From positions 6,441,946-6,459,418 of the forward strand of contig CP070771.1 of the NCBI GenBank assembly GCA_020345785.1: 17,473 nucleotides of DNA. The letters run 5' to 3'. Below are positions 6,839 through 14,369 of this stretch, piece by piece. This DNA is from Desulfobacterales bacterium (GTDB lineage Bacteria > Desulfobacterota > Desulfobacteria > Desulfobacterales > JAFDCJ01). The position numbers and the translations under genes were made by a program. Positions within the stretch are counted from its first letter, which is position 1, and each line of letters starts with the position of its first letter. The notes beneath the pieces are model-generated. The model did not search any database. It was given only the letters and a program-made list of their open reading frames with translations, and was not told the DNA's origin.

Positions 6839-8203
6839 ATGCAAAATCGACACCACTACCATGTTGCCTCCGGCTGTTATTATGTGGGCCGTCAGAAGCC
6901 CCTGATTCTTGAGGCGTATCTTGGGACCTGCGTGGGTGTTGCCCTTTTTGACGAGGAAACGGGGGTGGGAGGCTTGAGTCATTTGCTGCTGCCCGAGCCG
7001 ATTTCTCTGTCCAGCTCCTTCCAGCCGGAAAAGTATGCTTCAACCGGTTTCCCCATTTTTCTCAGAGCCCTGTACGATGAAGGTGCTTCAAAAAAGCGTT
7101 TGAAAGCATTTATTGCCGGCGGGGCCCTGGTGGGTCCGCTAATCAGCAGCGATTTGCGGCTGGACATCGGCGGACGGACGGTCGAAAAGGTGATGAGTTT
7201 TCTCAAAGAAGAAGATATACCGATCGAACAATCAGAAACCGGCGGGTTTTTCACCTGTTGTTTGAGCCTGGATTTAACAACCTGGCAATGCCATATCAAA
7301 CCTTCCGACTTTGAGAAGGATACCGCCGACAGCGAGACTCAAACCCGGTTGCCATCGCCCCGGGAAATTGAGCAGACCATGGAGGCCATTCAACCGATAC
7401 CCCAGGTGGCGCTTAAGATTCTGCGCCTGATCGATGAAGATGAATATGATATCAAAGCATTGACGGCGGAAATACGCAAAGATCAGGTTATCAGCGCCAA
7501 AACACTGAAGCTGTGCAACAGCGTCATTTTTGCCGGCAGCAACAAAATCGAGTCCCTCGATCATGCGCTGATTTACATCGGACTACAATTGCTGGTAAAA
7601 TTGGTGATTTCCGCTTCCGTGGATAATTTTTTCAGCCATTTGGGATCGGGATATTCATTGTGCAAGGGCGGTCTGTTTCATCATGCCATCGGAACAGCCG
7701 TCATATCGGAAAAACTGGCCGATTTGACGGGGCGGGTTAAACCCGGGTCGGCCTACACGGCAGGGCTGCTGCATGATATCGGCAAGGTCGTCCTCGATCA
7801 ATACGTGAGTTCGGCTTACCCCTTGTTTTACCGTGAGTTGAATGAAGAAGGAAAAAATTTTTCGGCAACTGAGAAGACGATTCTCGGCATCGATCATATG
7901 GAAGTCGGCAGTGAGCTTGCCCGCCGGTGGTCATTTCCTGAATCTTTAATCGATGTCATTCGGCATCATCACAAACCTGAAGACGCAACCCGAAATCTTG
8001 AATTGGTTCACATCATTTACCTGGCAGATCTGCTCATGTCCAGGTTCCATACCGGTCTGGAGCTCGAACGGTTGGACACCGCAACCCTTGCAGCCAGGCT
8101 GGAAGTCCTTGGCTTGTCACTGGAAAGGTTTCCCGATATTGTGGATCTTATTCCGCTCCGGGTATTCGAATCATCACCGGAACTGGCCCTGGGGCAAAGA
8201 TAG
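6839..8203 (+). CDS. CheD-like receptor deamidase domain fused to an HDOD domain
   Basis: This 454-residue soluble protein joins two signalling domains. Residues about 8-155 match CheD (chemoreceptor glutamine deamidase): YLGTCVGVALFD carries the catalytic Cys (C31), VGGLSHLLLP the His (H48), then KYAST, FIAGGA, DIGGRTVE and ETGG follow in family order. The third active-site residue, a Thr in Thermotoga CheD, aligns with E25. Residues about 171-440 form an HDOD module (IPQVALKILRL, then KLCNS). It keeps HD-type metal ligands: H281/H282, H312-D313 (GLLHDIGK), H353, H376-H378 and D397, so it could still be a hydrolase. An in-frame stop lies between the only upstream ATG (6782) and this start. 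The ribosome binding site is weak. No other che gene is nearby, so its targets are unknown. The domain calls are firm; the activity is inferred. Confidence 0.88.
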   Translation: MQNRHHYHVASGCYYVGRQKPLILEAYLGTCVGVALFDEETGVGGLSHLLLPEPISLSSSFQPEKYASTGFPIFLRALYDEGASKKRLKAFIAGGALVGPLISSDLRLDIGGRTVEKVMSFLKEEDIPIEQSETGGFFTCCLSLDLTTWQCHIKPSDFEKDTADSETQTRLPSPREIEQTMEAIQPIPQVALKILRLIDEDEYDIKALTAEIRKDQVISAKTLKLCNSVIFAGSNKIESLDHALIYIGLQLLVKLVISASVDNFFSHLGSGYSLCKGGLFHHAIGTAVISEKLADLTGRVKPGSAYTAGLLHDIGKVVLDQYVSSAYPLFYRELNEEGKNFSATEKTILGIDHMEVGSELARRWSFPESLIDVIRHHHKPEDATRNLELVHIIYLADLLMSRFHTGLELERLDTATLAARLEVLGLSLERFPDIVDLIPLRVFESSPELALGQR

Positions 8204-8239
8204 GAAATAGACAGCTGTAATTTTAATTGAGAAAATGAG

Positions 8240-8317
8240 CTAAAATTGCGGCATTCTGACTATCTAAAAAGATGGAGCGCAGCGCTTCCATAATTTTAGG
8301 CATTTTAGGCAATTTAG
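8240..8317. repeat. Intergenic inverted repeat with 9-bp tandem units before selA
   Basis: CTAAAATTGC (8240-8249) pairs with GCAATTTAG (8309-8317) apart from one missing base. Between them ATGGA/TCCAT (8272-8291) forms a small inner stem, and TTTTAGGCA is repeated in tandem at 8294-8311. The pattern fits a low-complexity dispersed repeat. The gap 8204-8412 contains no gene and I see no convincing selA promoter. Confidence 0.45.
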
Positions 8318-8412
8318 TTCACTTCAGGCATTTCTTTACTAAGCTATATCCGGTTGCGACAAAAAGGTCTTGATGCAAAGATATAAATGACAAAGTGAAA
8401 TTAGAATAACCC

Positions 8413-9840
8413 ATGAAACTATCCGAAAATCAGCAAAAGTTGCTGCGCATGCTGCCCGCGGTAGACCAGGTGCTGGTGCGCTGCCGGAATGACCCGTTTT
8501 TCGAAGACGTTCCAAAATCGGTGGTGGTCAACACCGTCCGGCAGATATTGGATTCCGGCCGCAGTCGTATTCTGGCCGCAGATCACCATATTGCAGAGGA
8601 AAGCCTGTCGGGTTCAACGCTGATGGAATCGATCAAAGCAGCCGTCGACAAAGCGATGACGCCGAACTTGAGGCATCTTGTCAACGCCACCGGCGTGGTG
8701 GTGCATACCAATTTAGGTCGATCGCTGCTCCCTGGTCTGGTGATAGAGAACCTGGCGCTGATTGCCGGCCGTTATTCTAATTTGGAGTATGACCTTGAGG
8801 CCGGCAAACGGGGCTCCCGCTACAGCAGTGTCGAGGGGATCCTGTGTGAGATCAGCGGCGCGGAGGCCGGTATGGTGGTCAACAACAATGCGGCGGCCGT
8901 GCTGCTCTGCCTGGAAACCATGGCCAAAAACAAAGAGGTCATCGTCTCACGGGGCGAGCTGGTGGAAATCGGCGGCTCCTTCAGAGTACCGGATGTAATG
9001 GTAAAAAGCGGGGGCATTTTAAGGGAAGTCGGCACCACCAATCGCACGCATTTAAAAGACTATGAACAGGCAATTGACGAACATACCGCCCTGTTATTGA
9101 AGGTGCACCGCAGCAATTACAGCGTCGTGGGGTTTACGGCCGAAGTCTCGCTGAAAGATCTGGTGGCCTTGGGCACTCGGTACGGCAAGCCGGTCATGGA
9201 GGATCTCGGCAGCGGCACCTTTATCGATTTTTCAAAATACGGTCTGGTCAAAGAACCCACCGTGCAGGAGTCGGTCGCCAGCGGCGCGGATGTGGTGACT
9301 TTCAGCGGAGATAAACTCCTCGGCGGTCCCCAGGCCGGATTAATCGTGGGTAAAAAAACGATTCTGGACCGCGTCAAGCAAAACCCGCTTGCCAGGGCCT
9401 TGCGAATCGACAAAATGACCCTGGCCGCCCTTGAAGCGACTTTGCGTCTTTATCGTGATGAACAAAAAGCAATTCGGTGCATTCCAACCTTGCGAATGTT
9501 GACCATGAATCTGGACGAAATCGTAAACCGCGCCTCCCGACTTACCGAAAGTCTCAATGAAATTGGCGATTCCCGCCTTCAAATCACCTTGACCGATCTT
9601 TCCTCCAAGGCCGGCGGCGGCGCCCTGCCGCTTTTGGATCTGCCCAGCAAATGCCTGAAAATAATGATTCAGGGCATGTCGGTGAATACCTTGGAAAAAA
9701 GGATGCGTCAACATAACCCGCCGATTATCGGACGCATCGAAGACGATGGATTTGTCGTGGACCCCAGGACTCTCCGGGATGATGATCTGCCGATCATTCG
9801 ATCGGCCTTCGAGACATTGCTGAAAAGAGTGAGAACATGA
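8413..9840 (+). CDS. selA: L-seryl-tRNA(Sec) selenium transferase (selenocysteine synthase, SelA)
   Basis: This 475-residue PLP enzyme converts seryl-tRNA(Sec) to selenocysteinyl-tRNA(Sec) with selenophosphate. The N-terminal tRNA-binding part (LRMLPAVDQVL, then VRQIL) is followed by the fold-type I core. LVNATGVVVHTNLGRSLL, SNLEYDLEAGKRGSR and VNNNAAAVLLCL are strongly typical. The PLP lysine is K301 in TFSGDKLLGGPQAG. Length agrees with E. coli SelA (463). The ATG at 8413 gives a family-like N-terminus, though the ribosome binding site is weak. It implies that the organism makes selenoproteins. selB, selD and tRNA(Sec) are not in the window. The stop overlaps the start of the next gene (ATGA, 9837-9840), so the two are translationally coupled. 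Confidence 0.96.
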   Translation: MKLSENQQKLLRMLPAVDQVLVRCRNDPFFEDVPKSVVVNTVRQILDSGRSRILAADHHIAEESLSGSTLMESIKAAVDKAMTPNLRHLVNATGVVVHTNLGRSLLPGLVIENLALIAGRYSNLEYDLEAGKRGSRYSSVEGILCEISGAEAGMVVNNNAAAVLLCLETMAKNKEVIVSRGELVEIGGSFRVPDVMVKSGGILREVGTTNRTHLKDYEQAIDEHTALLLKVHRSNYSVVGFTAEVSLKDLVALGTRYGKPVMEDLGSGTFIDFSKYGLVKEPTVQESVASGADVVTFSGDKLLGGPQAGLIVGKKTILDRVKQNPLARALRIDKMTLAALEATLRLYRDEQKAIRCIPTLRMLTMNLDEIVNRASRLTESLNEIGDSRLQITLTDLSSKAGGGALPLLDLPSKCLKIMIQGMSVNTLEKRMRQHNPPIIGRIEDDGFVVDPRTLRDDDLPIIRSAFETLLKRVRT

Positions 9841-11180
9841 CCGCTGGAAAAGAATCCCTGCTGCAAAGCCGCGGATCTGCGCGGCAATTTTTGTTTTCCA
9901 AGACAGACACCGGGCGTTTAAAAGAAATCAGTCGTCTTAAGCCTGGTGACGCGGATCAGGTGCTTCAGAATGCCTATCCGAATCTATTATGGGACGCCCA
10001 CTTCATTGACCATGCCCTGCAAGACCTGCAATCGGCCGCCCAATTTGCCGCGATGGTTGTCCGGCTGGATTCACCCGAGCCGGAGCGGGAAAATTTGGCC
10101 GCATCAGAAGCAGTTGATCGGCAGGCTGAAGTCGTCAAAATCCTGGAGTCCGTATGCCGGCAGGAAAAAGCGATGTGCGGTGGCTTTGAATCCGGCCTGC
10201 TGGGTGTATTTTTGCCGGATAAAAGCGGACCGCAAGCCCTCGAACTGGCGCGAAATGCTCAAAAACGTCTGCAAGACAATACCAGGCAAACGATTACGGT
10301 CGGCATTGCCGCTTATCCTACCATTGGGTATCAAAAATCCGAGATTCTGGACAATGCCCGCAAAGCCCTTGATCATGCAACCTTTTTTGGTCCCAACAGC
10401 GCGGTAATTTTTGACAGCGTCAGTTTAAACATCAGCGGTGACGCACTTTACGAACAAGCCGATATTCGGGGGGCCATTGCCGAGTTTAAAAAAGCGCTCG
10501 AACTGAACCCTTCCAACGTGAATGTACACAACAGCCTCGGCGTATGCTTCGGCCTGCAGGGCGACTATGATAAGGCGATCGAAGAATTTAAAGCGGCGGT
10601 GTTGCTGGAGCCCGAAGAGTATATGGCCCTTTACAACCTTGGGCTGGTCCATATGTTGACGCAGCAGTTTGACAAGGCCCTTGAACTTTTCCTAAAGGCC
10701 GATAAAATAAACGGCGACGCCTATGAGGTTTCTTTCCAAACCGGCAAGCTCTACCTGGAATTGGGGGAGCCGGCCAAAGGCCGGTCATTTCTCGAAAGGG
10801 CCGCAGCGCTCGAACCAAATTCCGGTGCGGTGCATCGCTGTCTGGGTGACTGCTATGCAGCCGACAACCTGCACCAGGAAGCCATCTCGGCCTATAGAAA
10901 AGCCATTAAACTGAACCCGCAGGATGCAGCCTCCATGTCGGCCCTTGGATGTCTGTTTGAGGCTCAAGGTGAAAATCCTGAAATCACGCTGATGTTTTGC
11001 CGTGAAAGCGTCGGACTGGCACCTGAAAACGGTCTTTTCCGTTACCGACTCGGCCGGCTTTATTCCAAACAGCGCCGCTTTGAAGACGCCTTGCGGGAAT
11101 TTAAGATGGCGCAACAACTCGGGTACGATGCCTCGGAGGATATCAAAGAAATTGAAAAAAATCATCCTGAACATACTTGA
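9837..11180 (+). CDS. Degenerate GGDEF domain plus TPR repeats
   Basis: This 447-residue soluble protein begins with an unassigned segment (1-65). A domain at about 66-193 follows the plan of diguanylate cyclases: a first strand AAMVVRLD, a GGFES (115-119) where GGDEF is expected, VFLPD, TVGIAAYP (154-161) in place of SIGIAxYP, and an ILDNARKALDHATFFGPN end like the family's AD-x-ALYxAKxxGRN. The signature acidic residues are lost, so cyclase activity is unlikely. Residues about 200-430 hold six or seven TPR units (ALYEQADIRGAIAEFKKALELNPS is the first, given here only in outline), which usually bind proteins. It overlaps selA by 4 bp and gmhA by 29 bp, so all three are probably made from one message. 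The TPR call is secure; the GGDEF ancestry is likely. Confidence 0.85.
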   Translation: MTAGKESLLQSRGSARQFLFSKTDTGRLKEISRLKPGDADQVLQNAYPNLLWDAHFIDHALQDLQSAAQFAAMVVRLDSPEPERENLAASEAVDRQAEVVKILESVCRQEKAMCGGFESGLLGVFLPDKSGPQALELARNAQKRLQDNTRQTITVGIAAYPTIGYQKSEILDNARKALDHATFFGPNSAVIFDSVSLNISGDALYEQADIRGAIAEFKKALELNPSNVNVHNSLGVCFGLQGDYDKAIEEFKAAVLLEPEEYMALYNLGLVHMLTQQFDKALELFLKADKINGDAYEVSFQTGKLYLELGEPAKGRSFLERAAALEPNSGAVHRCLGDCYAADNLHQEAISAYRKAIKLNPQDAASMSALGCLFEAQGENPEITLMFCRESVGLAPENGLFRYRLGRLYSKQRRFEDALREFKMAQQLGYDASEDIKEIEKNHPEHT

Positions 11181-11733
11181 AGCCAGCATTAAGACCAAGC
11201 GTGATTGCATCGAAAATAATATCGATAACATTATCAGGGCGGTTGAGCGGCTGACGGCCTGTATCACGACGGGCCACAAGGTGCTGATCTTCGGCAACGG
11301 TGGAAGCGCAGCCGACGCCCAGCATCTGGCAGCCGAATTCGTCAACCGTTTTCAAATCGAGCGCCCTCCCCTGGCCGCCGTCGCGCTGACAACGGATACA
11401 TCCATCATTACCAGCATTGGCAATGATTATCATTTTGATGATGTTTTTTCCAAACAGGTCGAGGCTCTCGGCAAACAGGACGACATTGCCTGGGGCATCA
11501 GCACCAGCGGCAACTCCACCAACGTCATCAAGGCGATAAAATCAGCCCGCAAAATCGGAATGACAACCATTGGCATGACCGGCCGCGGCGGCGAGCTGGC
11601 AGCCTGTGCCGATCTGGTTTTTTCGGTGCCGTCGGATACGACCGCCAGAATTCAGGAAAGCCACATCACCCTGGGGCATATCCTGTGCGACCTCATGGAA
11701 AGGAAGCTGTACCCGGATGAATTCAGGGGTTAG
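11152..11733 (+). CDS. gmhA: Sedoheptulose-7-phosphate isomerase (GmhA, SIS domain)
   Basis: This 193-residue enzyme converts sedoheptulose 7-phosphate to D-glycero-D-manno-heptose 7-phosphate, the first step to the heptose of LPS inner core. The SIS-domain motifs are complete: FGNGGSAADAQHLAAEF (48-63), SIGNDYHFDDVFS (88-100) and GISTSGNSTNVIKAI (115-129). Metal ligands by analogy with E. coli GmhA are H58, E62, Q168 and H176. I place the start at TTG 11152: GGAGGA at 11135-11140 sits 11 nt upstream, and the length then matches E. coli (192). The frame stays open upstream to 11002, but that part lies inside the TPR gene and is not GmhA-like. It overlaps the TPR gene by 29 bp. gmhB and hldE are not adjacent. 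A related DiaA-like role is less likely. Confidence 0.9.
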   Translation: MKKIILNILEASIKTKRDCIENNIDNIIRAVERLTACITTGHKVLIFGNGGSAADAQHLAAEFVNRFQIERPPLAAVALTTDTSIITSIGNDYHFDDVFSKQVEALGKQDDIAWGISTSGNSTNVIKAIKSARKIGMTTIGMTGRGGELAACADLVFSVPSDTTARIQESHITLGHILCDLMERKLYPDEFRG

Positions 11734-11994
11734 GGGCAACTGACTCCGGACCGGGGAGTGTGCATGTTGTCGTCTTAAAAAGAGGAGTACTTGACCTCCC
11801 TGAATTCATGTATTTAAATATTAGTCTAATCTGTGTTTATCCGTGTCCCGTAACTATAAAAAACCGGATCTAATTCCTCTAACATACAACAAACAACGGA
11901 CAACGGACAACCGACGTCAGGCATTCGACCTGATTGAGGACAGATACTTTAAACAAACATTACCCAGATACTCATAATTGAGGCCAAGATTAAC
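11734..11994. other. Non-coding gap with tandem heptamers, between gmhA and the next gene
   Basis: No gene is visible. CAACGGA CAACGGA CAACCGA forms three tandem heptamers at 11894-11914, preceded by related ACAAC words. A weak stem (ACTCC/GGAGT) lies near 11743-11759 without a T-run, so it is a poor terminator. The remainder is AT-rich. No convincing promoter for the downstream gene was found. Confidence 0.5.
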
Positions 11995-12942
11995 ATGCCT
12001 GACAAATTCACCCCCATCGACTTGAGCGACGTCAAAACATACAGCCTGGCAGAGCGGGAAAGCATGGTAGATACGGCCGATTTTGCCAAACCCTGGCGCA
12101 AAGGATCTTCCTACCGTAAGTTTCTGGCGAATCTGCCCGACATCCTGGCCGGCCGTCAACTTAAAAGCGTCATATCCGCCATGGTAAAGGCCTACCGGGC
12201 CAATCGTACGATTATTTTCGGCATGGGTGCCCATGTGATCAAGGTGGGGCTCAATCCGATTGTCATCGACCTGATGGAACGCGGGGTGATCACCGCTGTG
12301 GCCATGAACGGCGCCGGCATCATCCATGATCTGGAGCTTGCCATGGTTGGTCAAACATCGGAAGACGTCGCCAGGTCCATCGAGGATGGTTCATTCGGCA
12401 TGGCCCGGGAAACCTGTGCCTTTATCGCCGAGGCCCTTGATGCGACCGGTGATAATAAAACAGGGTTCGGCGAGGCTGTCGGTCGGATAATATCGGAAAA
12501 GAAACTGCCGATGGCGGGCAAAAGTATTCTGGCGGCAGGCGCCCGGTTGGGAATTCCGGTAACAGTGCACGTTGCCATCGGCACCGATATTATCCACATG
12601 CATCCCGGGTTCAATGCCGCAAAGGCCGGCGCGGCCACCCATCGCGATTTTCGGTTATTTGCATCCATCGTGGCCGGCCTTGAAAAAGGAGTTTACCTAA
12701 ATGTGGGGTCCGCCGTCATTTTGCCGGAAATATTCTTAAAGGCCACCACCCTCGTGCGAAATCTGGGCCATTCCCTGGCAGACTTCACCACCGTCAACCT
12801 GGATTTCATCAAACACTATCGCCCGCTGACCAACGTCATCAACCGGCCCACGAGCAAGGGCGGCCAGGGCATTAACCTCGTCGGCCATCATGAAATTCTT
12901 TTGCCCCTGATCGCAGCCGGCGTTATCGAGGAGATCGGGTAG
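11995..12942 (+). CDS. Uncharacterised enzyme-like protein resembling the deoxyhypusine synthase superfamily
   Basis: The protein has 315 residues and is soluble. The central pattern recalls deoxyhypusine-synthase-type Rossmann folds: IIFGMGAHVIKVGL (73-86), IDLMERGVITAVAMNGAG (91-108), IIHDLELAMVGQTSEDV (109-125), GIPVTVHVAIGTDIIHMHP (186-204) and YLNVGSAVILPEIFLKA (234-250). I do not see the usual deoxyhypusine synthase catalytic-lysine region, and bacteria lack eIF5A, so that reaction is improbable. A small-molecule NAD-dependent or transferase role is possible, but this is inference. GAGG 11 nt before the ATG supports the start. It follows gmhA by 261 bp on the same strand; a link to LPS or heptose metabolism is only suggested. 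It is clearly a real gene, with function open. Confidence 0.6.
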   Translation: MPDKFTPIDLSDVKTYSLAERESMVDTADFAKPWRKGSSYRKFLANLPDILAGRQLKSVISAMVKAYRANRTIIFGMGAHVIKVGLNPIVIDLMERGVITAVAMNGAGIIHDLELAMVGQTSEDVARSIEDGSFGMARETCAFIAEALDATGDNKTGFGEAVGRIISEKKLPMAGKSILAAGARLGIPVTVHVAIGTDIIHMHPGFNAAKAGAATHRDFRLFASIVAGLEKGVYLNVGSAVILPEIFLKATTLVRNLGHSLADFTTVNLDFIKHYRPLTNVINRPTSKGGQGINLVGHHEILLPLIAAGVIEEIG

Positions 12943-12948
12943 ACCGGG

Positions 12949-12969
12949 GAATGACGAATGACGAATTAA
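12949..12969 (+). repeat. Three tandem heptamers (GAATGAC) just after a stop codon
   Basis: GAATGAC GAATGAC GAATTAA begins 6 bp after the stop of the upstream gene. It matches the heptamers at the pyrF stop (4185-4205) in sequence and orientation to the gene. The rest of the gap 12943-13087 contains a perfect 12-bp palindrome ATCATCGATGAT (13007-13018) and no gene that I can see. Confidence 0.6.
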
Positions 12970-13087
12970 GGAAATCTATCGTTTTTTAATTCTGTCTTGA
13001 ATTTAGATCATCGATGATTATCGTTTTACGTTTGGAGATGGATTAATAAAGACCCCAGAAAGCCTGTAAAATGTGGATCAATTAACC

Positions 13088-13180
13088 ATTAATCCGCCGC
13101 CCTTTTGGATGAGCAAGCATTCATTTTTTATAAACAATATAATGCAACTCTAACCAAGCTGTATTCGGGGCGGATTAATG
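13088..13180. repeat. 93-bp element with 12-bp terminal inverted repeats (copy B)
   Basis: CATTAATCCGCC (13088-13099) is the exact inverse of GGCGGATTAATG (13169-13180). The core ATTAATCCGCC is shared with the element at 2705-2807, as are AAGCATTC near the left end and a loosely similar AACC...TGTAT stretch before the right arm. Copies A and B both end 1-2 bases before a GGAG-type ribosome binding site placed 8 nt from an ATG. Inside is TATAAT (13138-13143), a possible -10 box with no good -35. Confidence 0.7.
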
Positions 13181-13194
13181 AAGGAGAACATTGA

Positions 13195-13422
13195 ATGCCA
13201 ATCTATGAGTATCACTGTGAGAAGTGCGGTCAGGATTTTGAATGCCTGGTCTTTGGGTCCCATAAACCCGAATGCACCGCATGCAGCAGCAAAAAGGTAA
13301 CCAAGCTGATGTCCGCCTGCGGCTTTGTCAGCAAGGGCAGCGGCGGGCAAACCGTTAGATCCACCGCCGGTTCGTCCTGCAGCGGGTGCTCCGCAGGCAG
13401 CTGCGCAGGGTGCGGTCACTGA
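13195..13422 (+). CDS. FmdB-family zinc ribbon protein
   Basis: This 75-residue protein has the FmdB-type zinc ribbon: MPIYEYHCEKCG with C8 and C11, then ECTAC with C27 and C30 forming the second CxxC. The ribbon is followed by a flexible Ser/Gly/Cys tail that ends SCSGCSAGSCAGCGH, which is usual in this family. Members are small putative regulators; a DNA- or protein-binding role is suspected but not shown. GGAG 8 nt before the ATG, directly after an inverted repeat, supports the start. The stop overlaps the hemC start (TGATG), so the two are translationally coupled. This position at the head of a tetrapyrrole operon suggests a metal-related link, which is inference. Confidence 0.92.
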   Translation: MPIYEYHCEKCGQDFECLVFGSHKPECTACSSKKVTKLMSACGFVSKGSGGQTVRSTAGSSCSGCSAGSCAGCGH

Positions 13423-14369
13423 TGAAACCTACCGTAAAAATCGGAACCCGGGCCAGCAAGCTCGCACTTTGGCAGGCCAACTGGGTCAAATCGTCGCTGG
13501 AAGGCAATAATCCCGCGCAAAGAGTAGACCTGGTTACCATCAAAACCAAAGGCGACAAAATTCTGGACGTGCCGCTTGCCAAAGTTGGCGGTAAAGGACT
13601 TTTTGTCAAGGAAATCGAACAGGCGCTGCTGGATCACCGGATTGATATCGCAGTCCACAGTATGAAGGATATGCCGGCCGAAATTCCCGCAGGTCTGTGT
13701 ATCGGCGCAATTCCGCAACGGGAAGTGGCTGCGGATGTTTTAATCACCAGGGGCGGAATGTCCTTCAAGGCGCTGCGCCGGGGCGCCGTAATTGGAACCA
13801 GCAGCCTGCGGCGGGCGGCTCAGTTGCGCCATGCAAGACCTGACATCGAAATCGTTCCGCTGCGCGGAAACCTGGATACCCGCCTTAAAAAGCTTCAAAC
13901 TGAAAATCTGGATGCCATTGTCCTGGCGGCCGCCGGTGTCAAACGTCTAGCACTCGAGCACTGCATCACGGAGTATCTGGATTCCGAAATCATGCTGCCG
14001 GCGGTGGGACAGGGCGCTTTATGCATCGAAATACGACAAAATGATTCGGAAATCGAACCCATGGTAGCATCCCTGAATCATCCCGCCACCCGGGCCGTTG
14101 TGCGGGGTGAGCGCGCCTTCTTAAACCGTCTGGGCGGCAGCTGCCAGGTGCCGATCGCCGGCCACGGTGAGTTTATCAATAATACCTTTCACCTCACCGG
14201 TTTGGTGGCAAATCTTGACGGTTCCCGCATGATCAAATCAGAGTTCTCGGGTGCCATGGATTCATCTGAGGCGATCGGCATCAGCCTTGCCGAAGAGCTT
14301 CTCTCCCGGGGGGCGGATAGGATATTGCAACAACTACAATCGATGGAATCTGTCAATGACGAAAGCTAA
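13422..14369 (+). CDS. hemC: Porphobilinogen deaminase (hydroxymethylbilane synthase, HemC)
   Basis: This 315-residue cytosolic enzyme joins four porphobilinogens into hydroxymethylbilane. Typical motifs run in order: IGTRASKLALWQA, KGLFVKEIEQALLD, IDIAVHSMKDMP, GTSSLRRAAQL, PLRGNLDTRL, LPAVGQGALCIEIR, and NRLGGSCQVPIAGH. In the last, C241 is the dipyrromethane cofactor attachment site. Length agrees with E. coli (313). I choose ATG 13422, which yields MKPTVKIGTRASKLALW; an open frame extends to 13386 but adds only residues that overlap FmdB. The start overlaps the FmdB stop and the end overlaps cobA-hemD by 14 bp, so the three genes form one coupled operon. Confidence 0.97.
   Translation: MKPTVKIGTRASKLALWQANWVKSSLEGNNPAQRVDLVTIKTKGDKILDVPLAKVGGKGLFVKEIEQALLDHRIDIAVHSMKDMPAEIPAGLCIGAIPQREVAADVLITRGGMSFKALRRGAVIGTSSLRRAAQLRHARPDIEIVPLRGNLDTRLKKLQTENLDAIVLAAAGVKRLALEHCITEYLDSEIMLPAVGQGALCIEIRQNDSEIEPMVASLNHPATRAVVRGERAFLNRLGGSCQVPIAGHGEFINNTFHLTGLVANLDGSRMIKSEFSGAMDSSEAIGISLAEELLSRGADRILQQLQSMESVNDES

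Noticed and set aside
8204..8412. tRNA(Sec) gene near selA
   Set aside because: No T-arm GTTCRA-type sequence or cloverleaf was found here or in other gaps.
11002..11151. N-terminal extension of GmhA
   Set aside because: It overlaps the TPR gene and exceeds the normal GmhA length.
10785..11345. Minus-strand open frame of 186 aa
   Set aside because: It is antisense to the TPR and gmhA genes and lacks family features.
11894..11914. CRISPR-like repeat
   Set aside because: The units are contiguous heptamers without spacers.
14251..14355. N-terminal extension of CobA-HemD
   Set aside because: It lies inside hemC; the family N-terminus begins at ATG 14356.
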